Shown: positions 27,017-35,905, counted from the first letter of the stretch. The stretch is DNA of 57,398 nt from Burkholderiaceae bacterium (GCA_011525945.1 WYBJ01000145.1:1-57398), one strand, 5' to 3'. A program made the numbers and translations. The notes: generated by a model from the sequence alone, not told the origin.

Positions 27017-27811
27017 ATGGATCTTGGTATCGCTGGCAGGGCAGCCTTGGTTACGGGCGGCAGTCGCGGCATCGGCCGCGAGACTGCGCGCCGATTCCTG
27101 GAGGAGGGCGTGCGCGTCATGATTTGCGGGCGCGATGCGCAAGCGCTGGAACGCACGCGCGCCGAGCTGGCGCAGTCCGCCGGCGGCGATATTCACGCGC
27201 TCGTTGCCGACACGATGAAGGAAGGCGACATCGTGCGCCTGGTCGATGCGGCCAAGGATCGCTTCGGCAAGATCGACATCCTGGTGAACAACGCCGGCCA
27301 GATGTACTCGGGCCGCTTCGCGGCAATGACCGATACCGGGCTGAAGGAGCAGTTCGAGACCAAGATCTTCGGCTTCCTGCGCGCGATCCGGCTGGTCTAT
27401 CCGATGATGAAGGCGCAGCGCTGGGGGCGCATCGTCAATCTCATCGGCGGTGCCGGCAAGGAGCCCGATCCGTACATGTTCGGCAGCGGCATCACGAACA
27501 GCGGCCTGCTCAACATCACCAAGTCGCTATCGACCGAATTCGGTGAAGACAACGTGCTGGTGAACGCAGTCTGTCCGGGCTGGGTCGATACGAGTATGTG
27601 GCGGCGCAATGCGCAAGGGCTCGCCGCCGAGCTCGGCGCCAAGAGCGAGGAAGAGGCTCGGCGTCTGGCCGCACGCAAGAACGCGCTCAATCGCTTCGGC
27701 AAGCCCGAGGAGCTCGCCAACGCAATCGTGTTTCTGTGCTCGGAGCGCGCGAGCTACATCACCGGCGTGTCGCTCAATCTCGATGGCGGGCGACTGAAGA
27801 GTCTATGGTAG
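27017..27811 (+). CDS. SDR-family protein lacking the catalytic triad
   Basis: 264 residues with the short-chain dehydrogenase fold: AALVTGGSRGIGRETARRFL for NAD(P) binding, ILVNNAGQMYSGRF, and the C-terminal LNLDGG. The usual active-site Ser falls on NLIGGAGKEP (Gly), and YxxxK is replaced by SGITN at 157-161 just before SGLLNITKSL. Redox activity by the standard mechanism is therefore unlikely. Divergent from the beta-hydroxyacid dehydrogenase gene with 136 bases between, so the two may be co-regulated. Starts with ATG 27017, preceded by TGGAGCG. Confidence 0.88.
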   Translation: MDLGIAGRAALVTGGSRGIGRETARRFLEEGVRVMICGRDAQALERTRAELAQSAGGDIHALVADTMKEGDIVRLVDAAKDRFGKIDILVNNAGQMYSGRFAAMTDTGLKEQFETKIFGFLRAIRLVYPMMKAQRWGRIVNLIGGAGKEPDPYMFGSGITNSGLLNITKSLSTEFGEDNVLVNAVCPGWVDTSMWRRNAQGLAAELGAKSEEEARRLAARKNALNRFGKPEELANAIVFLCSERASYITGVSLNLDGGRLKSLW

Positions 27812-28022
27812 GCGAGCGACGCGCGACCATTGCTTGACCTGCTCTGGAGCAAGCGCTCGGCATGATCGAGCCCGGCTCGGCACCCGGCTGCTTTTCTGGC
27901 GGATGGCGCCCGGCGATCGCAACTTCCGGGGGCCTGGCCCTTGCGGCCGTACGCGTGCGCTCGCGTGAACGCGGGCCCCGCGCTGGGGTAATCTTTGCCT
28001 GTCGCAACCGACGGAGACGACC

Positions 28023-28823
28023 ATGCCTCGAATCATCGGCTGGGTAGCGGTCATTGGCCTCGCCGTCCTCGTGGCGGCCTGGTTCTGGCTGCAGCGCACG
28101 CAGCCCGTTGTCGCACCGGCGCCGCCCGCCATCGTGCCCCCCGCGCCGCCTGCCACGGGCGAGGCGCAGCCCAGGATCCAGTTCCCGGTGCCGCCGATCG
28201 CGACGCCGACGCCTTTGCCGGCGCTCGATCAGAGCGATGCGCGCTTGCGCGAGGCGCTGTCGGGGCTCGGCGCCGAGCCCACCTGGATCGAGCAAGTGGT
28301 GTTCGAGGACTTCGTGCGGCGAGTGGTGGCGACGGTCGACAGCCTCACCACCAGCAAGATCCCGCTGCGCCTGCTGCCGGTGAAAACCGCGCCGGGCAAG
28401 TTCATGACGGCGACCGACGCCGACGGCATTCGCCTGAAGCCGGAAAACAGCATGCGTTACTCGGCGTATATGCGCGTCCTGGAATCGATCGATGCGGCAC
28501 GGGCGGTCGCGCTCTACGTCCAGTACTATCCGCTGTTCCAGCAAGCGTATCGAGAGCTTGGCTATCCCAAGGGCTATTTCAACGATCGCCTGGTGGCGGT
28601 GATCGACCACCTGCTCGCCACCCCGCCGGTGCAGGCGCCGGTGCGCCTGGTCCAGCCCGAGGTGATGTACCGCTACGCCGATCCGGAGCTGGAGGCGCGC
28701 TCGGCCGGGCAGAAACTCTTGATGCGCATCGGCAATGCCAACGCCGCGATCGTCAAGGAGAAGCTGCGCGCGATCCGGCGCGAGCTGGTGGCTGCACCGC
28801 CACCGCCTCCTGGCCGCGGCTGA
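28023..28823 (+). CDS. DUF3014 domain protein, membrane-anchored
   Basis: 266 residues: an N-terminal membrane segment (IIGWVAVIGLAVLVAAWFWLQ), a Pro/Ala-rich linker (about 27-65), then the DUF3014 domain (about 75-255, with FEDFVRRVVATVDSLTTSKI and PVKTAPGKFMT and the YPKGYFNDRLVAVIDHLL helix). This should sit in the periplasm, tethered to the inner membrane. Function unknown. A CGGAGACG ribosome site precedes the ATG. The 211 bases back to the SDR gene carry nothing recognisable. Confidence 0.87.
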   Translation: MPRIIGWVAVIGLAVLVAAWFWLQRTQPVVAPAPPAIVPPAPPATGEAQPRIQFPVPPIATPTPLPALDQSDARLREALSGLGAEPTWIEQVVFEDFVRRVVATVDSLTTSKIPLRLLPVKTAPGKFMTATDADGIRLKPENSMRYSAYMRVLESIDAARAVALYVQYYPLFQQAYRELGYPKGYFNDRLVAVIDHLLATPPVQAPVRLVQPEVMYRYADPELEARSAGQKLLMRIGNANAAIVKEKLRAIRRELVAAPPPPPGRG

Positions 28824-28882
28824 GTTCCGGCAATTAGCGGCGCAAGCGGCTTCATTCCTCACACCAGCGCAAGAGGTGATGT

Positions 28883-29764
28883 ATGCAGATCGAACGCATC
28901 GGATTCATGACCCCCGGCGACATGGGCCAGGCGGTCGCCATGCAGCTCAAGAACAGAGGCTTCACGGTGTGCACCGCGCTCGATAATCGCAGCGAACGCA
29001 GCCGCAAGATGGCGGCCGAGATCGGGCTTGCGGACCTCGGCTCGATTGCACGCATGTGCGCCGAGTGCGATCTCATCATGTCGGTCATGAACCCTGGGGC
29101 GGCATTGGCGTTTGCCCGCGAGGCAGCAGCGGCAATCGGCGCCCAGGCGCGCAAACCCGTATTCATCGATTGCAACGCGATTTCGCCGGACACGATGCGC
29201 GAGATCGAGACGGCCATCAAGTCGGCCGGAGCGCGTTGTCTGGACGGCGGATTGATCGGCCCGCCCCCGCGCGGCAAGGCCAAGGTGAATCTGTACGTTT
29301 CCGGCGCCGGCGCTGCGGAACTGGCACAACTCGCCAACGAGCAGCTGCTGGTGCACGTGCTGGGCGAGCGGCTCGGCGACGCCAGCGCGGTCAAGATGTG
29401 CTACGGCGCATTCAACAAGGGCACGCAGGGCCTGATGCTCGAGACGCTCATGGCAGCGCAGCGGCTCGGTGTCTACGACGTGCTGGAGAAGCAGCTGCTC
29501 AAGTCGCGCGCGGAGGCCTACAACGGGTTGCTCGCGGAGCTGCCGCTGCTGCCGTCGAAAGCCTACCGCTGGGTGCCGGAGATGCTCGAGGTCGCGCGCA
29601 CATTCCAGGGCGTGGGTATGACGCCGCGCATCTTCCAGGGCGAAGCCGACATGTTCGAGCTGGTTGCCGCGACACCGCTGGGGCGCGAGACGCCGGAGAG
29701 CCGCGACCGCTCGCGCGGCGGTAAGGACGTCATCAAGCAGTTGGCCGACTCGCTGGGCGCGTAA
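28883..29764 (+). CDS. DUF1932/6-phosphogluconate-dehydrogenase-like oxidoreductase
   Basis: 293 residues with an N-terminal NAD(P)-binding domain (RIGFMTPGDMGQAVAMQLKN) and a C-terminal DUF1932 domain (about 190-265, VKMCYGAFNKGTQGLMLETL, where the Lys fits the catalytic position). GGLIGPPPRGKAKVNLYVSG forms the substrate loop. The family is related to beta-hydroxyacid dehydrogenases and occurs in aromatic and sugar-acid catabolism. AGAGGTG precedes the ATG. It follows the DUF3014 gene by 59 bases, but the two look functionally unrelated. Confidence 0.87.
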   Translation: MQIERIGFMTPGDMGQAVAMQLKNRGFTVCTALDNRSERSRKMAAEIGLADLGSIARMCAECDLIMSVMNPGAALAFAREAAAAIGAQARKPVFIDCNAISPDTMREIETAIKSAGARCLDGGLIGPPPRGKAKVNLYVSGAGAAELAQLANEQLLVHVLGERLGDASAVKMCYGAFNKGTQGLMLETLMAAQRLGVYDVLEKQLLKSRAEAYNGLLAELPLLPSKAYRWVPEMLEVARTFQGVGMTPRIFQGEADMFELVAATPLGRETPESRDRSRGGKDVIKQLADSLGA

Positions 29765-29795
29765 AAGCGGCGCGCCGGTGCAACGCGTCTGCCGT

Positions 29796-29824
29796 ACGCT
29801 TGCGCGCGTGCGTTGCGCAAGCGT
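29796..29824. terminator. Stem-loop between convergent genes
   Basis: Perfect 10-base inverted repeat ACGCTTGCGC / GCGCAAGCGT with a 9-base loop, between the DUF1932 gene and the convergent S51 peptidase gene. There is no T-run on either strand, so termination would be weak or need Rho. Confidence 0.4.
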
Positions 29825-29829
29825 GTGCG

Positions 29830-30585
29830 CTAACGCGAGCGCCGGACAGAGGCGCACGCGCTCGTGACGCCGAGCGCTCGCACGGCAAGCGCTGTCTCGC
29901 ACAATCGATCGCCCGAGCATTCGACCCGATAGGCTGCGGCGCGCGCGTTCGCCGCTACCGCCTCGACCAGGCGCCCGTCCTCGAACAGCAGTGCGGCGCC
30001 ATCGCTCAGGCCGTAGCCTGCCGGCACCGCGCCCCGACGCAGCATGGCGTGGAACTCGCGCCGCCGGTGCGCCTCGCCGCCCCAGTGCGGCGAGCAGCTC
30101 CCCTTCAGAAACCCGAGGCAGCGCAACGGCGCGCTTTGCATCCCGGGCGCCGCGGAATCGGATGCGCCCCACTCGAACCAGCAGATCGCCCCAGCGCTTA
30201 CCCCGGCGAGCACTGCGCCGTTCGCCGACGCGTTGCGCAACGCCTGCGGCACGCCCCAGTCGCGCCACACGGCCAGCATGCTGCGCGTGTTGCCGCCGCC
30301 GACATAGATGATGTCCTGCTCGGCGAGCGTGCGCTCGAACTCGCCGAGCGCGATCGCGCCGTGACACGGCTTGCGAAAGAACGCGAGATGCGCGAGCTCG
30401 GCGTGATGGCGCGCGAATGCGTGGTAGAACCTTTGCAGCGCGTCTTCGGCATCGCCGCTTGCGGTCGGGATGAAGCAGATGCGAGGCTTGCGCGCCGCAG
30501 CCAGGCTCACCACGTAGTCGTCCAGCGGCGACGGGCCGTGCTCCGTCGTGAATCCGCCGCCGCCGATCGCAACGATGCGCCGCAT
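29830..30585 (-). CDS. Peptidase E-like serine peptidase (S51)
   Basis: 251 residues of the S51 family (class I glutamine amidotransferase-like fold; cytosolic dipeptidases acting on Asp-Xaa, or cyanophycinase relatives). The N-terminal MRRIVAIGGGGFTTEHGPSP, the glycine turn IIYVGGGNTRSMLAVWRDWG and the nucleophile elbow AGVSAGAICWF with the catalytic Ser are clear. The final 20 residues are poorly conserved. ATG 30585 fits the family start; the much longer open frame upstream is antisense to the TPP enzyme. It reads away from that gene, with 276 bases of divergent spacer that contain no recognised gene. Confidence 0.9.
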   Translation of the reverse strand: MRRIVAIGGGGFTTEHGPSPLDDYVVSLAAARKPRICFIPTASGDAEDALQRFYHAFARHHAELAHLAFFRKPCHGAIALGEFERTLAEQDIIYVGGGNTRSMLAVWRDWGVPQALRNASANGAVLAGVSAGAICWFEWGASDSAAPGMQSAPLRCLGFLKGSCSPHWGGEAHRRREFHAMLRRGAVPAGYGLSDGAALLFEDGRLVEAVAANARAAAYRVECSGDRLCETALAVRALGVTSACASVRRSR

Positions 30586-30861
30586 GCTTCCTCGGAAAGT
30601 TCGTTGCAGGGAAAGTCGCGCTTGGCGTTCGTAGCCGCGCGCGCGCGCTGGGCGCTGACACGATGATAGCGCAGCGCACTCGCGCGCCGGATCCGTGTGC
30701 GCGCTACCGGCGATGCGCCGACAGCGAGGTGCACCGGCAGCGGGCGCAGGCGACGGCGCGGCGCGCGGCGCAGCCGATTCGCCGCCTGGAAACACGACCG
30801 CGTCCGTGGCATAGTCGCCTGCTCGCGAATGTAACGCGCGAGTCATCACAGGAGAACGCGA

Positions 30862-32697
30862 GTGACCCACCCCTTGGATTCGGCCCACGCGACGGTGCCG
30901 GAGAACCAGACCGGCGCCGATCTGATCGTCGACTATCTCATCCGCGAGAAGGTGCCCTACATCTTCGGTCTCTGCGGTCACGGCAACATCGGCTTCATCG
31001 ATTCGCTGTACGCGCGCGCCGAGGCGATCAAGACCGTATCGGTGCACCACGAATCGGTGTGCGGCTTCATGGCTGACGTGTTCTATCGCGTTTCCGGGCA
31101 ACCTTGCGCGACCTTCACCTCCTGCGGCCCAGGTTCGGCCAACATGCCGATCGCACTCGCGAACGCGTTCTTCGACTCGGTTCCGTTCCTCGCCGTCACC
31201 GGTAACGTACCGACGACGCAGTTCAATCGCGGAGCATTTCAGGAGACGTACCGGCACTTTCAGGCCGATTTTCCTTCCACCGTGCGCGCATACTGCAAGC
31301 GCGTCTATCAACCGACGCGCCCCGAGCAAGTTGCGGTGCAGACGCGGCAGGCGTGGAAGACGATGGTGACCGGACGCCCCGGGCCGGTCGTGCTCGACGT
31401 GCCGTTCGACATATTCAAGGAGCCGTGCAGCGACGGCACGCCGTTGCCCGAGGCGTGGAGCGCGAACATCGATTGCCGCGCCGGCGCGAGTCCCGAGGCG
31501 CTTCGCCGTGCGCTCGAGATGCTGCTCGCCGCCGAGCGCCCGGTGATCCTGGTGGGGCAGGGCGTGCGCTACGGCGGTGCGAGCGGCGAGTTGCTGCAAC
31601 TGGCGCAGCGCCTGAAGATTCCGGTCGCGTGGTCGGCGAGCGGCGCCGGGGCAATCGATTCGCGTCATCCGCTGGCGCTCGGTCTCATTGCCCGTAACGG
31701 CGCCTACCAGGCGAACCACGCCGCGCGCCAGGCCGATGTGCTGCTCGCGCTCGGCGTGCGCTTCGACGATCGAACCTCGAGCTCGTGGATTCCCGGCTAT
31801 TCGTTCACCATTCCGCCCACGCGACTCATTCACGTCGACATCGATCCCGAGGAGATCGGGCGCAACTACCCGGTGGCGCTCGGAGTGATGGCGGACGTGC
31901 GCACGTTCCTGCGCCAATTGCTTGGCGAGCTCGATCAGCGCAAGACAGCCGCCATTGCGCAGCCGCGGCTTGCGTGGCTCGAGGCCATCGACGGCTACCG
32001 CAAGCAGTGGAACGAGTTCATCGCGCCGGGCTTTGCAGCCGATACCACGCCGATTCATCCGCAGCGCGCCGCGCACGAGATCGACCGAGCGCTGCCCGAG
32101 GATGCGATTCTGGTGAGCGACATCGGCGTGCATCACAACTGGCTGTTGCAGTTCTGCGAGCCGCGGCGCCCCGATTCGCTGATCGGCTCGATGGGCTTCG
32201 GACCGATGGGCTTTGGCGTTGCCGGGGTGCTGGGTGCGAAGCTCGCCGCACCCGACCGGCCGTGCGTCTCGGTGTGCGGCGACGGCGCGTTCTTCATGCA
32301 TGCAAGCGTGCTCGGCACCGCGTTCGAATACTCGATCCCAGTCGTTTGGGTGGTCTGGAACAACTACGCCTACGCCTCAATCCGTGGCCTGCAGCGCGGC
32401 TATCTCGGCGGGCGCGAGCTCGCGACCGACTTCCGCCACCCCGAGACCGGCGCACCCTACAACCCGGACTTCGCCGCGATGGCGCGCTCGGCCGGCGTCG
32501 AGGGCGTGCGGGTCGACCGAGCGGCGGATCTCAACGAGGCGATCAAGACCGGCATCGCCAGCGGCCGGCCGTATCTCATCGATGCCAACATCGGTGCCGA
32601 GTTGAACCCCGCCGGCGCCGGCATCTGGGAGCTGCCGAGCCTGGGACGCAGCAAGCCCGGAATCGGAGAGCCGTACACGCCGGGATTCGGCCGCTAG
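30862..32697 (+). CDS. Thiamine-diphosphate-dependent enzyme, acetolactate-synthase-like
   Basis: 611-residue ThDP enzyme with the three classical domains: N-terminal Pyr domain with the cofactor-activating Glu in VHHESVCGFMADVFYR, a central domain (about 210-350), and the C-terminal PP domain with the metal-binding VCGDGAFFMHAS...WNNYAYAS pattern. It resembles acetolactate synthase large subunits and sulfoacetaldehyde/benzoylformate-type decarboxylases, but no small subunit gene is nearby, so a catabolic decarboxylase or lyase is as likely as valine synthesis. The GTG start is preceded by AGGAGAAC. Single-gene transcript by appearance. Confidence 0.9.
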   Translation: MTHPLDSAHATVPENQTGADLIVDYLIREKVPYIFGLCGHGNIGFIDSLYARAEAIKTVSVHHESVCGFMADVFYRVSGQPCATFTSCGPGSANMPIALANAFFDSVPFLAVTGNVPTTQFNRGAFQETYRHFQADFPSTVRAYCKRVYQPTRPEQVAVQTRQAWKTMVTGRPGPVVLDVPFDIFKEPCSDGTPLPEAWSANIDCRAGASPEALRRALEMLLAAERPVILVGQGVRYGGASGELLQLAQRLKIPVAWSASGAGAIDSRHPLALGLIARNGAYQANHAARQADVLLALGVRFDDRTSSSWIPGYSFTIPPTRLIHVDIDPEEIGRNYPVALGVMADVRTFLRQLLGELDQRKTAAIAQPRLAWLEAIDGYRKQWNEFIAPGFAADTTPIHPQRAAHEIDRALPEDAILVSDIGVHHNWLLQFCEPRRPDSLIGSMGFGPMGFGVAGVLGAKLAAPDRPCVSVCGDGAFFMHASVLGTAFEYSIPVVWVVWNNYAYASIRGLQRGYLGGRELATDFRHPETGAPYNPDFAAMARSAGVEGVRVDRAADLNEAIKTGIASGRPYLIDANIGAELNPAGAGIWELPSLGRSKPGIGEPYTPGFGR

Positions 32698-32794
32698 CGC
32701 TTCACCGACAAGCCCGCGCAAGCTGCGTTTTCACGCGCGTTGCGCCCGCGATCGGCGTCGGCTCGTACGTCGATGGAGCGATCATGGGCGAGGA

Positions 32795-32815
32795 AATACA
32801 CGAAATTCGTGTATT
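32795..32815. promoter_or_regulatory. Palindromic operator upstream of vapBC
   Basis: Perfect 10-base inverted repeat AATACACGAA / TTCGTGTATT around a single central base, ending 33 bases before the antitoxin ATG and running into TATTAT (32812-32817), a good -10 box. The AT-rich palindrome stands out in GC-rich DNA. It is probably bound by the VapB or VapBC complex for autorepression. Confidence 0.75.
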
Positions 32816-32848
32816 ATCGGTTCGCTGCCAATGGAGGCGTGTGCGCGC

Positions 32849-33091
32849 ATGAAGAACGTGACCATCACGCTGGACGAGCAAACCGCTGCCTGGGTGCGAG
32901 TACACGCGGCCAGGCAAAACACCAGCGTGTCGCGCATCGTCGGCGACATGTTGCGCGCCCGCATGCACGAAGCCCGGGAGTACGATCAGGCGATGCGCCG
33001 CTTCCTCGCCAAGAAGCCGGTCGTGTTGTCGAAGAGCGGGGAAGGATATCCATCACGCGAAGCTCGCCATGACCGGGCCGGTCTTCGTTGA
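32849..33091 (+). CDS. vapB: Ribbon-helix-helix antitoxin of a VapBC pair
   Basis: 80 residues. The N-terminal MKNVTITLDEQTAAWVRVHA beta strand and helix followed by SVSRIVGDMLRARM make a ribbon-helix-helix DNA-binding domain; the C-terminal part (from about residue 45) would wrap the toxin. ATG 32849 starts the ribbon; the ATG six codons upstream is less likely. Its last 23 bases overlap vapC, as usual for such pairs, and a palindrome just upstream should be its operator. Confidence 0.88.
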   Translation: MKNVTITLDEQTAAWVRVHAARQNTSVSRIVGDMLRARMHEAREYDQAMRRFLAKKPVVLSKSGEGYPSREARHDRAGLR

Positions 33092-33593
33092 TACCAACGT
33101 ATTTCTCTACGCGCGCGACCGACGCGATCCGTCGAAGCAGGCGGCCGCGTCCGTGTGGCTGGAATATTTGTGGCGAGAGCAGCTCGGCCGCACCAGCATG
33201 CAGGTGCTTTCGGAATACTACGTCAACCTGACGCGCAAGCTTGTCCCGGGCCTGCCGCCGGACGAAGCCTGGGACGATGTGCGTGCGCTGATGCACTGGA
33301 AACCTCAGCCTGGCGACGAGTCCTTGATGATGCGCGGCAGGGAAATCGAGAGGCGCCATCGTCTGAGCTGGTGGGACGCGCTGGTGGTTGCTGCGGCACA
33401 GCTGCAAGGCTGCGTGCTGCTGCTCACGGAGGATTTGCAGGACGGGCGCGACTACGGCGGTGTGGCGGCGCGCAGCCCGTTCTCGACTTCGATCGGCGAG
33501 GCCGAAGCGCGCTACGTTGCGATGTCCGTGGCGGTTCGCCAGCCGCGGCGCGGCCGCCCCCGAGCCGCCGCGCGATCCGTGTCCGGGCGGTAA
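33069..33593 (+). CDS. vapC: PIN-domain toxin VapC
   Basis: Metal-dependent RNase toxin, 174 residues. The PIN acidic residues are visible: D8 (FVDTNVFLYA), E49 (LSEYY), D103 (SWWDALVVAAA) and D122/D125 (TEDLQDG). The PIN fold ends near residue 135 at DYGGV; about 40 further residues form a basic Arg-rich tail (VAVRQPRRGRPRAAARSVSGR) not typical of the family. It overlaps the antitoxin gene by 23 bases and needs no separate ribosome site. The target RNA is unknown, commonly tRNA or rRNA in this family. Confidence 0.9.
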   Translation: MTGPVFVDTNVFLYARDRRDPSKQAAASVWLEYLWREQLGRTSMQVLSEYYVNLTRKLVPGLPPDEAWDDVRALMHWKPQPGDESLMMRGREIERRHRLSWWDALVVAAAQLQGCVLLLTEDLQDGRDYGGVAARSPFSTSIGEAEARYVAMSVAVRQPRRGRPRAAARSVSGR

Positions 33594-33660
33594 TGCGCCG
33601 GGCTTCGGGCTATCCGCGCAGCGTCGCCATTCGCACGATCGTTTCACGAAAGACGAGCCG

Positions 33661-34791
33661 GTGGCGATCTACCTGGCGCTTGCGCTGACGTTTTTCAACT
33701 TCGTCGGCACGACGGCGGCGCGCGTCGTGCTGACACTCTATGCGCTCGAGCTCGGCGCATCGGCTACCGCGGTCGGCCTCCTGGGCGGGCTGCTGTTCCT
33801 GTTTCCGCTGCTCTTGTCCTGGCCGATCGGCATCGCGGCCGACCGCATGGGCGGGCGCCCTCTGATCATGTTCGGTTCGGTGTGCGGCGCGCTCTCGCTC
33901 ACGCTGCCGTTCTTCTTCGCTTCGCTGCCGGCGCTGTATGTGGCAGCGGCATTGAACGGCCTCGCGCTCGCGTTCTACCACGTTACTTTGCAATACCTGG
34001 TCGGGGAGCTGAGCCGGCCCGATGAGCGGGCACGCAATTTCAGCAATTTCAGCCTCGCCGGTGCGGCTACCAATTTCGTCGGACCCATGATCGCGGGATT
34101 TTCGATCGACGCGTTCGGACACGCGGCGGCGAGTCTCATCGCGGCATCACAGCCGTTCATCGCCGTGCTGTTGCTGCTGGCGTGGGGGCGGCTGTTTCCC
34201 CCGGGCAGGGGGGAGGCCGCGCGTGCGACCGGGCCCGGCCCGCGCCTGATCGACCGCGAAGTCGTCTACATGCTCATCCTCAGCGGCATGGTGCAACTCG
34301 GCTACGATCTATTCCAGTTCTACCTGCCGATCTATGCGCACGCGATCGGCCTGTCGGCTTCGGCCATCGGCGCAGTCCTGTCGACGCTCGCTGTTGCGGC
34401 GTTCGCGGTACGCATGTTCCTGGCACGGCTGGTGAAGCAGTATTCGGGACAAAAGCTGCTGCTCGCGGTATTCGTCATGGGGGCGCTCGGCTATGCGCTG
34501 GTTCCGTTTTCCAGCAACGCCTTCGTCCTGGGTGCGATCGCATTCGTGTTCGGGCTGGGCATGGGAATCGGGATCCCACTTACGGTCATCCTCATGTTCG
34601 ACAGCTCTGCTGAAGGGCGCTCCGGACAGACGCTCGGGTTGCGTCTGACGGCTAACAATCTCGTTCGTGTCGGCGGACCGATCGTATTCGGCGCGGTAGG
34701 AACCGCACTGGGACTGGCGCCCGTATTCTGGATCGTTGCGACAATTCTCGGCGGCGGCGCTCTTCTGGCGCGCTCGTGGCGCGGCAGGTAA
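33661..34791 (+). CDS. Major facilitator superfamily transporter
   Basis: 376 residues, hydrophobic throughout with about 11-12 membrane segments. The loop between helices 2 and 3 (GIAADRMGGRPLIMFG) is the MFS signature. A hydrophilic central loop (FPPGRGEAARATGPGPRLID) divides two six-helix halves. Substrate unknown. I chose GTG 33661 since the first membrane helix follows directly; no ATG lies between it and vapC. The gene begins 67 bases after vapC but is probably unrelated to it. Confidence 0.87.
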   Translation: MAIYLALALTFFNFVGTTAARVVLTLYALELGASATAVGLLGGLLFLFPLLLSWPIGIAADRMGGRPLIMFGSVCGALSLTLPFFFASLPALYVAAALNGLALAFYHVTLQYLVGELSRPDERARNFSNFSLAGAATNFVGPMIAGFSIDAFGHAAASLIAASQPFIAVLLLLAWGRLFPPGRGEAARATGPGPRLIDREVVYMLILSGMVQLGYDLFQFYLPIYAHAIGLSASAIGAVLSTLAVAAFAVRMFLARLVKQYSGQKLLLAVFVMGALGYALVPFSSNAFVLGAIAFVFGLGMGIGIPLTVILMFDSSAEGRSGQTLGLRLTANNLVRVGGPIVFGAVGTALGLAPVFWIVATILGGGALLARSWRGR

Positions 34792-34915
34792 TGCCCCCTT
34801 CGGGCTGGCCGCGGCGTGCGGCTGTGCCGCAGCGACCAAGCGGGCGTGAACGCGCTCGTATTTGACCGAGGTCAAAGCTGCCATTCCCAGACCGTTTAAG
34901 AACATCCTTGTGTGC

Positions 34916-35326
34916 TCAGCCGTATTCGTCGTGCACAGGCATGTCCGCGGGGGCCACATACCACGCTGCCTTCGACTTCCAGAAGATGCTCATGTCGGGC
35001 CGAGCGCCTGGATCGCCATCGAGCACACCGGCCGGAATGAGCATATTGGCGGTGGTCGCGACCTTGTGCGGGACCCGCGTGCCGCACTGCGGGCAGAACG
35101 ATACCGCGAAGCGTTTCGCGCTCGGCAGGTCGAAGCGCCGCACCGACGCTTCGCCGGCGAGCCAGCGAAACTGCGTCTCGGGCACGAACACGTTCGCCGC
35201 GTGCGCGCTGCCGCTCGCCTTCTGGCAGCGGCTGCAATGGCAGTAGCGGAAGGCGGCGTACGGCGCTTCGATCTCGAACCGGACTGCGCCGCAAAGACAA
35301 CTGCCAGTGACGGGCATTGCATCCAT
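34916..35326 (-). CDS. GFA-family zinc protein (Mss4-like)
   Basis: 136 residues of the glutathione-dependent formaldehyde-activating enzyme/centromere-V family. Zinc ligands are evident: CLCG, YCHCSRCQKASG and FCPQCGTRVPHK, plus the HAANVFVP strand. Most members have no proven activity, and formaldehyde-glutathione adduct formation is only one possibility. ATG 35326 has GGAGAA just upstream. Divergent from the SRPBCC gene with 69 bases between the starts, suggesting shared control. The GFA stop and the MFS stop converge across 124 bases with no clear terminator. Confidence 0.9.
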   Translation of the reverse strand: MDAMPVTGSCLCGAVRFEIEAPYAAFRYCHCSRCQKASGSAHAANVFVPETQFRWLAGEASVRRFDLPSAKRFAVSFCPQCGTRVPHKVATTANMLIPAGVLDGDPGARPDMSIFWKSKAAWYVAPADMPVHDEYG

Positions 35327-35395
35327 GGGAGTTCTCCGGTGACAGTGGCGAGGAGCGGTACACTTAGCATGAAACCATGTTACATGGAGATGACG

Positions 35396-35905
35396 ATGAC
35401 CGATTCGATGGATGATTTGGGTACGCTCGAGCGTGTCGGCGCTCGCCTGCAGGGGCGAATGGAGCGTCTCATGGCGCACGATGCGCAAGCCGTCTGGCAA
35501 ATGCTTACGGTTCCGGACAAGCTGGCCGAGTGGCTCGCGCCCGGCACGATCGAGCCGCGGCTCGGCGGTGCGGCGAAGCTCAACTTCACCGACAGCGGCA
35601 TCGTGATCGATAGCCAGGTGAGCGCGTTCGATCCCCCGCGTCTGCTCGAGTATTCCTGGAGCGGTCCGGGCGAGCCTGCTCGGCCGCTGCGCTGGGAGCT
35701 GCATCCCGCCGACGGCGGCGGGACGCGCCTCACGCTCACGGTCAGCGTTCCGGACGGCGAAGACATCGCACGCAGCTGCGCCGGCTGGGAAGCGCACCTC
35801 ATGATGCTGCTGGCCGCGCTGGAGGGCGTGCCGATGAAATTCCCGTTCGACCGCTTCAAGACCACGCGCGAGCAGTACAAGCAGATGGCGGCCGCGCTGA
35901 AGTAG
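35396..35905 (+). CDS. SRPBCC/AHSA1-like protein
   Basis: 169 residues with the START-like fold typical of Activator of Hsp90 ATPase homologue (AHSA1) bacterial proteins: VWQMLTVPDKLAEWLAPGTI, then the beta sheet (FDPPRLLEYSWSGPG) and a C-terminal helix (WEAHLMMLLAALEG). They bind hydrophobic ligands; many lie next to ArsR regulators, but none is here. Several in-frame ATGs exist at 35369, 35384, 35390 and 35396; GGAG at 35385-35388 best serves 35396. Divergent from the GFA gene. Confidence 0.88.
   Translation: MTDSMDDLGTLERVGARLQGRMERLMAHDAQAVWQMLTVPDKLAEWLAPGTIEPRLGGAAKLNFTDSGIVIDSQVSAFDPPRLLEYSWSGPGEPARPLRWELHPADGGGTRLTLTVSVPDGEDIARSCAGWEAHLMMLLAALEGVPMKFPFDRFKTTREQYKQMAAALK

Noticed and set aside
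29830-32301. 823-codon minus-strand open frame
   Set aside because: Only the last 251 residues are the S51 peptidase. The rest is antisense to the ThDP enzyme and has no protein character.
30862-32697. Bona fide acetolactate synthase (ilvB/ilvI)
   Set aside because: No small subunit or other branched-chain genes nearby, and the sequence departs from biosynthetic enzymes; left as ThDP enzyme of unknown substrate.
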